64,000 bases of DNA. Origin: Enoplosus armatus (taxonomy: Eukaryota > Chordata > Actinopteri > Centrarchiformes > Enoplosidae). Where the stretch lies: contig NC_092190.1 in assembly GCF_043641665.1 (NCBI RefSeq), positions 10,379,548 to 10,443,547 on the forward strand, given 5' to 3'. The position numbers were made by a program, and so were the translations under genes. Every line of letters starts with the position of its first letter. Position 1 is the first letter of the stretch. The notes below the pieces were generated by a model. The model did not search any database. It was given only the letters and a program-made list of their open reading frames with translations, and was not told the origin of the DNA. Positions 36,559-47,641 of the stretch are shown in pieces.

Positions 36559-36795
36559 GTGAAAAACGCCTGCAGTAGTTGTTCGCTGTGTCTCTGGGGT
36601 GCACCTGCAAAATCTGTTGTTCTTCCAGCAACAGTGCTTGCACGCTTGTATTGCAAACTAGCTTCGTTTCCAACAGCGAAAACGGCATACCAAAATATGA
36701 GTGTGGAGGATGTTATGGACGAGGATACATTTTACAGTGTTTTGGCTGACTCTGATATTCAGCTGTATTCATTTGAGAGGCCATCCAGAACCTGA
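36559..36795 (+). pseudogene. Possible transposon-derived protein fragment
   Basis: A 78-codon frame with an acidic, ordered-looking tail 'YQNMSVEDVMDEDTFYSVLADSDIQ' cut here to 'DVMDEDTFYSVLADSD', 'IQLYSFE'. Acidic stretches ending in D-I-x-x-Y-x-F-E are common in fish transposon-related or domesticated proteins, which is why it is listed. No catalytic domain is present and no splice partners were found. It may equally be chance. Confidence 0.2.
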
Positions 36796-36799
36796 GCTG

Positions 36800-38070
36800 C
36801 AGAGAGCAAACAGCGACTGGTGGTGCCTCTGCTCAAATTGCCCTCCGATAGCAACATAACCTGAATTAATTATGCTGCAATGAATGTCAGCGTGGGCAGT
36901 TTTGGAAGGATTTCTCCGCGAGCAGGAGAACTCTGTTTTCTCTGTCAGTAAAGCACATACTTAGGAATTTATTGCTTCAATTGACTACCACCAACACTGA
37001 TTGGACATTCACATAAAACGTGGCGAAATTTCCCTTTAAATTGCCTTTTTTTTCTTTCATGCTGATTCATAATTAACAAAGCAAGAGCTTCTGTAGCTCC
37101 TATGGCTCTGTTCTAGTGTCAGTCAACAAGGTTTAATGAGATTGCACATTGGCCTAATCAGCTAAGTGAAATAGGCAGGCCTACCTGGCATTGTGGGCAT
37201 ACAGTAAAGAGTGCTGTATACACTATGCCTGCCAGGAATAAATTGCTGGAAATTGCTGTATGTCTCAGGCAGCAATTAGGAGGCCTCCTGTGGTGAAGAG
37301 CCAGACATTTAATAAAGGCTACATGTATCTCATTTCCCTTGTAAATAAACCTTCTGTCACACCTATGATGATATCTATTACTCTAATTAACCTGCAGATA
37401 TAGGTTTGTGTGCGTACACACACAAATGTGTCTATGAGTGTGTGCTCCTACTGGAATTTTGGGACCCGTCTTCTATAAGTGCAAGGAGTGGTGAGGATTT
37501 GGAGAGTGCGGTTAAAAAAAAACAACCATCCAAAACCAAAGCCATTCAGTGAGGTAATAAAGGAGCAACAACAATACAGAGGCACTTTGTTTTGTGCAAC
37601 GATGAACTAAACTTCACTTGTAGCTCTTTCTATTCTCATTCCTCACTGTGTTTAGTATACTCACCATGATAAGTAGGACATTAAGAAAGAGTGGTCACCA
37701 CCTTCCCTAATGCTTCTATCATATCTGCAGCATCTTCAGTGTGAATGATGTTATCTAAGCCATCATTAATCTCTCGGTCTTTGCCCAACCTCCTCCGATG
37801 GTAGACACAGATAATTAGCACATTTGCCCGTTATGCCAAAAATAAAGATGAAAAGATGACTTTCAGAGAAGGCTTTCTTTGGCTTTCCAGACACTTGATC
37901 AGCCTCCACAGTGGTAACAGTCACTTGCCAGAGCTGCTAAATCAAACAGTCTTCAAGTTGTTTATTAATGCACTTCATCCAAATGTGCTTTTTTCCCCAC
38001 ATTTACTTTGAACAAGTAAAAATTCCAGCTTTTGTCCTTGACAATCTTTTTTTGATCTTGCTGTCACATA
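36800..38070. other. Intergenic, no gene seen
   Basis: No coding or repeat feature recognised. Confidence 0.55.
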
Positions 38071-38074
38071 GTTA

Positions 38075-38713
38075 AAGTTAAAGTAATAGAGAAATGTGCT
38101 TATTTGCTTATTTGCTGAGAGTGAAATGAGAAGATCGATACCATTCTCAAGACCATGCATTAAGTATGAAGCTAAAAACAGGCATAGGCATTTAGCCTAG
38201 CTTAGCATAAAGGCAGGGGGCAACAGCTAGCTTGGCTTTCTCCAAAGTTCAATAACATGCCCACCGGTATCTCTAAGGCTCACTAATAAACAAGTTGTAT
38301 CTCAGGTCTTCCACACAAAAACAGAAGGACAAGTTGTGTTTTCATGGGGAGTCATGTGCTGTAACTATTTGTTGGTGGAGAACAGTGGCCAGGTGCAGTG
38401 ACTTCCTACAGTCTCTGCTGGTTGCCTGGTAACCTTACGGCGATGACAAAACCTCAAGGCAGTGCACCACTGTTCGGCAAGAATAGTTACATAGTAAAAC
38501 CACAACCAAACAAGACACAACGTGGCAATTAGTGAGCTTTAGAAGTGCTGGTAGGTGTATTTTTTCTAGGCTAGCTTTTCCCCTGCTTCCAGTCTAGATG
38601 CTAAGCTAATCACCTGCTGTTTCCAGCTACAGACAAGAGTGGTATCAATTCTCTTGTCTATCTCTTAGCAGGAAAGTGAATAATCATATTTCATGAAATG
38701 TCAAACTATTCCT
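38075..38713. mobile_element. MITE-like element with about 60-bp terminal inverted repeats, copy 1
   Basis: The left end (about 38075-38150, 'gaaatgtgcttatttgc', 'gagaagatcgataccattc') is the inverse complement, with scattered changes, of the right end (38637-38713, 'gagtggtatcaattctc', 'aatgtcaaactattcct'). The interior has 'agcctagcttagcataaag' and 'attagtgagctttagaagt' and no open frame. A shorter copy lies at 61130-61480. The structure is that of a non-autonomous DNA transposon mobilised by another element's transposase. Confidence 0.85.
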
Positions 38714-39352
38714 GAGGCAATAACCACCTCAGCTGCCACCACCACAGTAATTATCATCATCATTGTTACTGTCATTATTAATCCCAGTTACAGTAATATT
38801 TTAACAGCTACCTTGTGCCCAGAGCTCATCACATTGGGAAAAGCCAAAACATGTCTCTATGTGAAGGACATTTTCTTTCTGAAGGAGGTGCAACCATGAA
38901 ATAGTGTCAGCAGCAAGCCCTGTTTGAAAAAGTGCAATATCAAGGGCATGCTGTAATTACAATGTGTTCAATTTAGCCTGTGGAGACTTTAGCCTCTGCA
39001 GAGAAGCAGAACCCACTGTCCTTGAAAAATGATGCCACATTGTCTGAGTGAAGTCAAGAGGTGGGGTAAACTGTAGGAATGTGAGTGCATATAGGGTCAT
39101 GTTGGTAACCGCCATCCACTTAAAGAGCAAATTCACTCAATTTAGAGAAAGCTCACTCACTTTGTGAAGGTCAGTCAGACCAGTAATAAGTCTTTGTTTG
39201 ACTTGTTTTGGGAGATCACTCCTGACTGAGCTGATACCAGAGGACATGTAGACTCTGGTCGCCAGTAGAAACAGACAGGGTTGTAGTCCAGATGAAAGGT
39301 TACTGTTTTATCCTGTGGGGACGGAAAGGCCATCTTTCATTTCTCATTTAAT

Positions 39353-39354
<2 letters not shown>
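38714..39354. other. Intergenic, no gene seen
   Basis: No recognisable feature apart from short CAT/ATT runs near 38750. Confidence 0.55.

Positions 39355-39398
<44 letters not shown>
39355..39398. repeat. (GT)n microsatellite
   Basis: An uninterrupted run of about 22 GT units. Confidence 0.98.
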
Positions 39399-39402
<4 letters not shown>

Positions 39403-40315
39403 GCATGTGAGTGTGGGTATGGGTATGTGAAAGAGTGAAGGACTCTTCCCCCAAATTAAGGTTTTTGACCTTCAATAAACTGATCTGTAAAGTGGATAAA
39501 TAAGGCCGATCTGGTGTTTTCGTAATACAGAAGTTGACTGCAAAATTCACAAATTTACAGCTCTTACAAAATGGTATGAAATCAATAAAAGTTGCAATAG
39601 AATGAGGGTTCTTACACTGTAAATACCCAGTACACACACTGTAATTTACTAATGTACGGTATCGTTGCCTAGAAAGTAATGCTTCAAGTGGGAGAGGAAG
39701 GTACTTATTCATCAGTGTGTGTGAGTGGGTCATGCTCTAAACAGACCCTGTAGCAGTGTGTTGCAAATAAAGACTAATAGCTAAGTTGGAGACAAATACG
39801 TCTAACAAAACCAAAACACTGCTTCATAGGCACTACTACTGGCTTAACAATTATCCATCCAATTAAGATCTTAAGAACACACTGGACAGACTGACTGATG
39901 ATACCATTCACATGCCCATCAAGGACACAGCAAGTCACATAAGGTGGTGGCTATAAAATCAGAGTAAATGACCTGGGAGAAATTATAGCACATTTTCAAA
40001 ACATGACCACATTTACCCATACACAGTCAGTACTCCAGGCAGAAATGGTTGCATAGAGGAGGTCGTGTGAGAGTGAGAGAGAGGGCCAACATACAAGTCC
40101 ATATAGTGATATACGCATCCGGCTTCCTATATCTCTCCCTTTTCATCGCATGACCCTGTACTAAGTCAGTGTAATAGCCATTGCTCGGGGAGCCTTGTGA
40201 TTTAAAGACACGAGTTTCAACCTGTGAAGCTGGTTAATATATCACCGCCTCCCCTCCTCATCTTCCCCTCTTTATCTCCACACTTGGCTCTTAGTTGTTG
40301 TCTGTTTCGAGCTGC

Positions 40316-40326
40316 TTCTCTCTGTC

Positions 40327-40359
<33 letters not shown>

Positions 40360-40381
40360 GTCTCTCTCTCTGTCTCTCTCC
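40316..40381. repeat. (TC/TG)n imperfect microsatellite
   Basis: Interspersed CT and CTGT units. It produces overlapping low-complexity frames on both strands (poly-Leu-Ser, poly-Arg-Glu) that are not genes. Confidence 0.95.
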
Positions 40382-40657
40382 CATCTGTTCTCTCTTTCTG
40401 TTGTCCCCCTCACACACACACCGGGAGACACACACTCCCAGGCACCTCCCCTCCTCACCCCTGAGGCCCACACAATAAGAGCTTAATGAAAAGGTACTTT
40501 ACACTGGCGGCTGTGCACTGGGGAGATATCTTTAAATGTCACTGTTAATGCGATGAATTAGCAGAGAGCAGGGTGTTCTGCATGTGTGTGAACGTGTGCA
40601 TCCTGATGACAGTGTATGATACCGGGATAAATGAGTTATAGCTTTTTTTGTCCTACT

Positions 40658-40678
40658 GTGTGTGTGTGTGAGAGAGAG

Positions 40679-40735
<57 letters not shown>
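40658..40735. repeat. Compound (TG)n(AG)n microsatellite
   Basis: About 6 TG units followed by about 32 AG units with two CG interruptions. The long purine tract could form a triplex, but there is no evidence that it does. Confidence 0.98.
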
Positions 40736-40736
<1 letters not shown>

Positions 40737-41427
40737 TGTGCATGTGTGTGTTCACCACCCAACAGTGTATAGTGGCAGTTCATGCGGTTGATTTATGTTC
40801 CCCAGGCCTCGGCTCTCTGAACCCTGGCTTGATTGCAGTGTGTCACTGCAGCTACAGCCATGACCCCACTGTGACCCCATAAATTAGTCCCACTGCATGA
40901 CGGGAGCTTGCAAAATCAGATGATGCCTATCTTCTTGAGCTGATTGATTTAACTATAGTCATCATTTCAGCATTTATTTATTCTCTCCTAGTCTCCTTCC
41001 TTTAAATTGAGCATCTCAGTGGTGCAATGCATCACATCTCCAGCGAGCCTACAGAGCTGCGGTGAGAAGGATTGATGGTTTTCCATGGATCATTGCTGAG
41101 AGGGTCTGTTTAATGGTTACAGGAATGGTTTACATACTTGATAGGAAGGTGTTAGAAAGATGAAGGCAGATCATGTTGCTGCTGCCTTATAATCTCAGCT
41201 GATTAAACTATAATACACTGAGGTACCTTCTCAGGCTCTGGTTTTACACTGATACACAGTAGACAGAGCCAGCGCAGAATGTATCACTTTTGACCTTTTC
41301 CTGAACTTTACTCTGTCTGTGGCAGATATTTACAGAGCCTCACAGAGAGGAGCATGACTGATGGAGAGAGAGGGATAAGTGGCCAAGAGAGAAAAGAGGA
41401 TGGTTGTTTAGGAAGGAAGGAGGTCAT

Positions 41428-41429
<2 letters not shown>

Positions 41430-41470
<41 letters not shown>
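41430..41470. repeat. (TG)n microsatellite
   Basis: An uninterrupted run of about 20 units. Confidence 0.98.
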
Positions 41471-41474
<4 letters not shown>

Positions 41475-41998
41475 GACTTGCTACTGTAGAGGAAGCAAGC
41501 CTCCTTCACATCAAAGCAGCTTTTAGGGAGCAGTTAGCAGGACTGTAAATAGGCGGATAACACAATTAACAGAGACACAATCTTTACATTTAACATGGTC
41601 CCAGGTTAACTGAATTTACAGTGGAACAACTTGTGAACAGTCGCTAATGGTTTGATTGTCTCTAAAATCTACGTCTAAGTGTGCTGTGATCAGAAGTAGA
41701 GCAAGCCACCACAGGGAGAGAGGGAGAGATTTGCACGTGACTGGTTGACTGCAGAGTGTGTCTGCAAAGTCATCTGAGGTCGGCCAGTCTGTGTGATGAG
41801 ATAGATGACGCAGAGTAAGGGCTTAGGCCGAGTACAGCACAGTGCCACACAGGGCTAGGCTCACACACACAGAACACACCACCTTGCATACTAGATTAGA
41901 TAGCGATTGAACCATTGCTTTATTTGCAAACAATAAAGCCACACAGAGAGTGTTAAGTGAGGAGCTAATCTCCATGATAACAAGACTAAGAGTAAGAC

Positions 41999-42700
41999 TA
42001 GCAGCTCTGTGAGGGTGTGCTTCATGGGCACAGTGGTGCTTTGAGCTAAATCTTAATGTCAATATGCTAACATGATCACAATGACAATGCTAACATTAGC
42101 GGGTATAATGTTTACCAAGGTTACCATTTTAGTTTAGCATGTTAGCGTGCTTATATTTGCAAATTAGCACGAAAATCAAAGTACAGCTGAGGCTGTTGGG
42201 AAAGTCATTAGCCCGGCAGATAGAACGTTTTGGTCTGATAATGGTGCTAGAAATCAGGGGGTCACCTAAGTTATACAATTAATCCTGTGGAGAACATGTG
42301 TGTACTAAATTTCATGGCAATCCATTCAATAGTTGTGGAGACATTTCACCCAAAACCACCGATGTGAACCTCATGGTGGCGTTAGAGGGTATCACCAAAG
42401 CCTTTGGGATCCACTGTCAGGGAGCCATTAATGTCTGTACAAAATGTTGGTCCAATTCATGCAGTAAATGTTGAGATATTTCACTTCACAAGTGAAAACT
42501 TTGACTTGTGGTGGCACTACAGGGATCACCAAAGTCACTGAGATTCATCCTCCGGGGAACATGACTGCATCTGTACAAAATATCATGTTGATCGACTGAT
42601 TAGTTGTTGAGAAATTTCACTGTGGACCAAAGTGGTGGACCGACCGACCGACTGACAGACTGACAACATTCAGAGTTGCTAACTAAGTTGGTCCCAAATG
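41999..42700 (+). repeat. Dispersed repeat family B, near full copy
   Basis: About 0.7 kb, related to 44003-44350 and 56260-57010 in the same orientation and to 18700-19860 in the opposite one. It begins 'gcagctctgtgagg', has several 'gctaaca' units and 'agtacagctgaggctg'. It then carries tandem-like internal modules ('catggtggcg', 'gatcaccaaagt', 'tgtacaaaat') and ends in 'gaccgaccgacc' runs. No open frame. Internal duplication of one module of roughly 110-120 bp is suggested by the repeated 'gatcaccaaag' and 'tgtacaaaat' blocks. Confidence 0.8.
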
Positions 42701-44002
42701 AGAAGCAATAAGCCTGCCAAAAAAGAAGCAATAGCACATTAATTGTAAAATAACTCACTTTTGCTGATATATTGTATCTGATCCAAGCAATTTCCACTGC
42801 AGATCATTTTTGCAATTATGCAGTAAGACAGTGATGATAGGAGAGAGACAGAGATTGAAGAGAAGAAATTGGTATGGACCACTGTGATTAGCCCTGTGAG
42901 CTGTGTTTTAACACAGTGAGACTGCTTGGTGGCTCAGCGTACTAACACTCACAGCAGAAGAGAGAGGAGGAGAGGGAAGGAGAGATGAGACTGGGGGATT
43001 GGAGCAGAGCTTCCATGACCTTTCTCCAGCCCCATCCCATGCACAATCTGTATAGTAGCTGTATGTTTATTCCTGTGAACACACCACTCCTACAGGATGA
43101 GAGGTGACTGGATCTCGGCACTGGATGCTGCTCAGGTTCCATGTTAGCCAGGATTTGACTTCACTCCCAGTTCTTCAAAGGCTTGAATACACACACCCCA
43201 CCCACCCACCCCACTTTCCTGTTGGATCCAGGGGCAGACATCTCCCTTTCATCAGGAGGTGCTTTTCTCTGACAGCACAGATTAGTGAGAGGCAAATGCA
43301 TTTAGAAACGCCAGGCTCATTTTCCTTGCTCACACACTGAGCATTTACCATGCTTTGCATTAATAAATGGTTCATCCAAGGTCTTCTATCTGTTGTCCCA
43401 TTAAATTCAGCATATGAATTTTTTATGTGAGCTCACATCACACGAGGAATACGAAATTCAAGTGATACAGCTCTGTGCAGGTGCAGACAGCTACTTCAAA
43501 TCGGTTTGATCTCTATTTTGGAGTCAGTAGAATTTAATGTAATGATAGAGGACTAGGAGATGAGGGTGGATAGACAGCTGGGGAAGGGATAAGGTACTGC
43601 AGGTCCAGCTCAGGTTGGTGTTGACAGCAGGGATGCTTGGTGACAAAAACCTTTTGGCCTCAGCTCTCTCTGCTGGAGTGTGGAGCCTCAGTCTCATCCC
43701 TGGAGTTCCTGTAAATCCTGCCTTCTGCTGTTTACTAGCTATGTCTAAAGCTGATGTTACAGGGGCCTGCTCCTTCCATCTGGAGAAAGCAGGCCCATGG
43801 GTTTGGTGATTATCAAGACACTCCTCACATTCAAGATCTCCTCAGAAATGTTTACATATCTCTGGTTTGATTAAATATGTTGGAGGAAATGAATTCGCTT
43901 TGTTGAATCCCTTTTTTTTTTAAAGCCACTTTGTGTAGAGTTTAAACATTTCTGACTATGGTGCCCCCCCCTGTTGTAGAATCAACGAGACTAAGAGTCT
44001 AC
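42701..44002. other. Intergenic, no gene seen
   Basis: No coding or repeat feature of note recognised. Confidence 0.55.
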
Positions 44003-44350
44003 AGCCATGTTAGTGACACTGTGTGGCTCTGCTTCGAGCTAACATCAGCATGCTAACATGCTCAAAAGGACAATGCTAACATGCTGATGTTAAGCAGGTA
44101 TAATGTTCATACCATGGTCACCATCTTAGTTTCGCATATTAACATTTGCTAATTAGCAATAGACACAAAGTACAGCTGAGGCTGGTGGAAATGTCACTAG
44201 TTTTGCTGATATTTGGACATAAACCAAAGTGTTTGACAAATCTGTATTTTCACCTGATGGTGGCGAAAGATAAAAAGTCAGGGGATCACCAAAGTGAAAA
44301 CATTTCTTTTCTGATGGGGGCTTAAATGTGTGTTTTTGAGACATTTCACT
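44003..44350 (+). repeat. Dispersed repeat family B, 3'-truncated copy
   Basis: It aligns with the 5' half of 41999-42700: 'gctctgcttcgagctaac', 'atgctaacatgct', 'accatcttagttt', 'agtacagctgaggctg'. The CCGAC-rich end is missing. Confidence 0.75.
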
Positions 44351-46320
44351 CAACTTCAACTCAACCTCAACTTTAGAACAATGAAGATAATGTGTAGTAC
44401 ATGTGCACTAAACATTATGAGGAAACAACAGAATAATCCTCCTCATCAATTCTTTATAACTCTCATAATCATAAGAAGTCATTTTTAGTTAAATGTTTGA
44501 GACCATTTCAAATTTCAAATCTTGTGCAAAAAGCATCTTACTTGCTGCTTAAAGAGACAGCAGTATTTTTAAATTGTTGAACTAGAGTAAGAACAGTTAA
44601 ACCCACTGTGTGATCATAATTTCTAGGGCCTTCTGGTCTTTTCCCAGAGACAGCAATCATTCCCTGTGCAAGAGATTGTGTGGAGGCTGTGAGAGCATCA
44701 GGATACAGTCTCAGGCCATCAGTGATGTAACACCAGGGTAAGAGAGGATGAAGACAAACACACCCTAACACACACAGATACATATAGTCATGTTATGCAC
44801 ATATTCAACAGTGTTTCGCATAACTGTTGTGAAGTGTTGTGATAGTGATATCACTGGAAGATATTCTCAACAAGAATGTTTTACATAATTTTGTTTGTAC
44901 AATATTTAAAATCAGATGAACACCATATGAGGGCATGAAGAGGGTATAAATAAGCTGTTTAAGTTACTAGTCAAACAGTGCTAATAATACAAGGGCTTTG
45001 ACATCAGTAGTTTTTATTCTAACACAAACATGTCTCCCCTTCTATGTATTTGTATTCTGTATGTTTCCTTGCCATGGCAAAAGCTGCCTTCCCTGACAGG
45101 TACATTTCCTTTGAAGCTGGAGGCTGGGTAAATGCAGAGATCCAGATTGCACGGTGGGAATATGGGCCAGGAATACAGGATCACGGATATGGGAATAGGC
45201 AGTGTCCTTGGGAAAGTGAGCTGTGTTGATAAGCCGCTGAGGGATTCCTGGAATGGAAATGGGGTGAGCCAATCGATCAGGAGAGTAAAACCCTGAGGCG
45301 GAGCAGAGGTGGTGCTGGGTGGGGTGGGAGGTTGAACTGCATGATGGTATCTCCATCATCGACTTAATCCCCCTCGATTCCAGTGACCAATTGCACAGTC
45401 TGAACAATGTACATTTGTTTCACTATTCACCCCTCACATACATGCAAGGACCAAATCAGTAAGTCTGCATGTTTAAATCTATGGCAAATCATATGTACTT
45501 TACATCACTGCTGACCATTTGCCAAACCATGCTGAAATGTTTCAGATTTTTACATGGATTTTTTTCAGCTTCCAGGCACCCATTGCTTTACATTCATCTT
45601 CATATGGTTGAAAATCAATTGGTGAACTCTTCAGACTTGGTTGTGCAATCCATCACAGTGAACAACAACCATGTATTTGTTTTTGTCATGTTATAGTTGT
45701 GAGGCAGTGCAGTACATACTATTCAAATATATCTCAGCGACGATGATAGGAAATATTTAAAAGACACTTGATGTTATGACTGTCATGGAATAAGACAAGC
45801 ACATTTCAAGAATATTTTAATTGATTTTCACACTATAAAAGGATACATGGAAATAAATGGCTGCCTGGAAAGTAAGAAATACATAAAAGAATCTATATAA
45901 CATACATCACTGCAGTTATATGTAGATAACACATGTAAAAACACTGGTCTTTTAATATACAGTATATATTAAAGTTCCATACTTACGTTAACAACTGAGC
46001 AAACTCAATTCGCTGATGGAGACTGTGAGATGCGGTTGAAAGCTAGTCGACCTTGAGTTAATATGCTTTCGTCAAACTACTACTCCTAACGTCAAGACTG
46101 AGCTTTCACGTTCAAATAATAATTATATCAACACACTCAGAGCAGCAGAATAACCACCTATAAGAGCAGTGAGACACACTAGACAAGAACACAAGCATGT
46201 CTTTGCAGGTGCATACACTATACTTGTTCATGAGTGGGATCATTTACTAAACTGAAATCACACATCTCTTGCCAATTCGTAACATCCACTCAGAACAGTA
46301 AGCCAGGGCTGAGGGTGTTG
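44351..46320. other. Intergenic, no gene seen
   Basis: No coding feature recognised; a plain AT-rich stretch. Confidence 0.5.
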
Positions 46321-46324
46321 TCTT

Positions 46325-46480
46325 CTCCGACCAATCAGAGAGGCTTTCTGCGCTCTGACGTCAGGCAGACGAACGCACAGAAGGAGAGTGAGACTGAGAG
46401 ACCGAGGAAGACAGGGTGATGGTGAGCGGGAGCTCAAGGAAGAGTCATATCAGTAGAGTCGTACAGGGTCAGCTGAGTGG
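46325..46480 (+). promoter_or_regulatory. CCAAT plus CRE module, possible alternative promoter
   Basis: An NF-Y type CCAATCAG (46331-46338) is followed 18 bp later by a full CRE palindrome TGACGTCA (46356-46363). A purine-rich stretch with a possible donor (GATG then GTGAGC near 46420) follows. CCAAT and CRE in this spacing are typical of cAMP-responsive promoters. It lies about 3.7 kb upstream of the nalf1 start codon on the same strand, so it could be an upstream nalf1 promoter. The motifs are seen directly; function is inferred. Confidence 0.35.
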
Positions 46481-47573
46481 GAGAAGAAGGGAGAGGAGGA
46501 TGGAGAGAGATGGTGGCGTTAGGAAAGAGGAAAAAAATGCTGACAGATCATTGAAAGGAGGAAAGAAAAAGGAAAACAAGTGAATATAGAAGAGGGGGGA
46601 AAAGAGAATGAAGGGCATGCATCTAAAGCCAGCTGTAAAGAGGGAACAAGAGATGCAAAGCAATATAGTGACAGATTTACTTAAAGAGGTCCATTTCCAC
46701 GCTGCGTGGGAGGTGTGAAGAAGTTGGCGAATGGCACAGTTGGATGATGTCACCTGTCTCTTGTCTTTCACCCCATTCTCATCCTCCTCTGGGTGTCGGT
46801 AGGTCTAGTCTAGCAACCACATCTCTCCTCCTCCCTGTCTCTCTCCATCAGGAATGCTGACAGGTGGGGAAGCACATTGCAGTGACGAGACAGTGACATC
46901 AGGGTACAAAAAGGTCTTGACAAAAACTTAAAATGCTCATGAAATATTGTTTTTTAAATAACCAACACTGTCAACGTTAGTTTAAGCTTCTTGAATGACT
47001 CATGAAAAACAAAACAGAATGTTACTTTTTATAGTTGGAATTGGATCAGAATCAGAATGACAGCTTCAAACAAAGTACTAAAAAGGCAATGAACCCTGCA
47101 CTTGGTTATTTTTTATTTGTTTATGAGACGTTTTTAAATAGACGACACAAATGTACTTTCAAGTGCCTTTGACAAGCCAGACAGGAATATTATTTAAAAA
47201 TAGAAAGGGTTTTGATATTGAATGATGCACTTATTATCTGCTTTTCATTTGAATTGAAAAAAAAAAAAAGACGTACGGCCCTCAACTGTGCCAATTACCT
47301 TTGATTTAGCAAGAGCTACTGTATCAGTACAATGAGATAACACAATCAATTTTACACATGCATGTACAGTTGTTTCAGGGAGGACACACACACAGCATGG
47401 GTAGTGGATGAGTCATGTCTGCCAGCCCTTACTGTCACTGTGATGGCTCCAGATTTAAGGGCCAGCAATCTGCATTCATCTCACAGACATCCCTCCCTCC
47501 CTCTCTCTCCCAACTGTCTCTGGCTCTGACTCTCTCCTCTGTCTCACTCTTGCCCTCACGCAACTTCTATCTC

Positions 47574-47578
<5 letters not shown>
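46481..47578. other. Upstream of nalf1, no gene seen
   Basis: Purine-rich up to about 46650, then ordinary AT-rich DNA. Confidence 0.5.

Positions 47579-47639
<61 letters not shown>
47579..47639. repeat. (CA)n microsatellite, about 30 units
   Basis: A pure CA run flanked by CT-rich DNA. Confidence 0.98.

Positions 47640-47641
<2 letters not shown>

Larger units (their letters stand above)
39399..41998. other. Intergenic with clustered microsatellites
   Basis: No gene. Four long simple repeats lie within about 2.1 kb (39355-41470). The non-repeat stretch at about 40480-40600 looks comparatively conserved in style, but this cannot be tested here. Confidence 0.5.
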
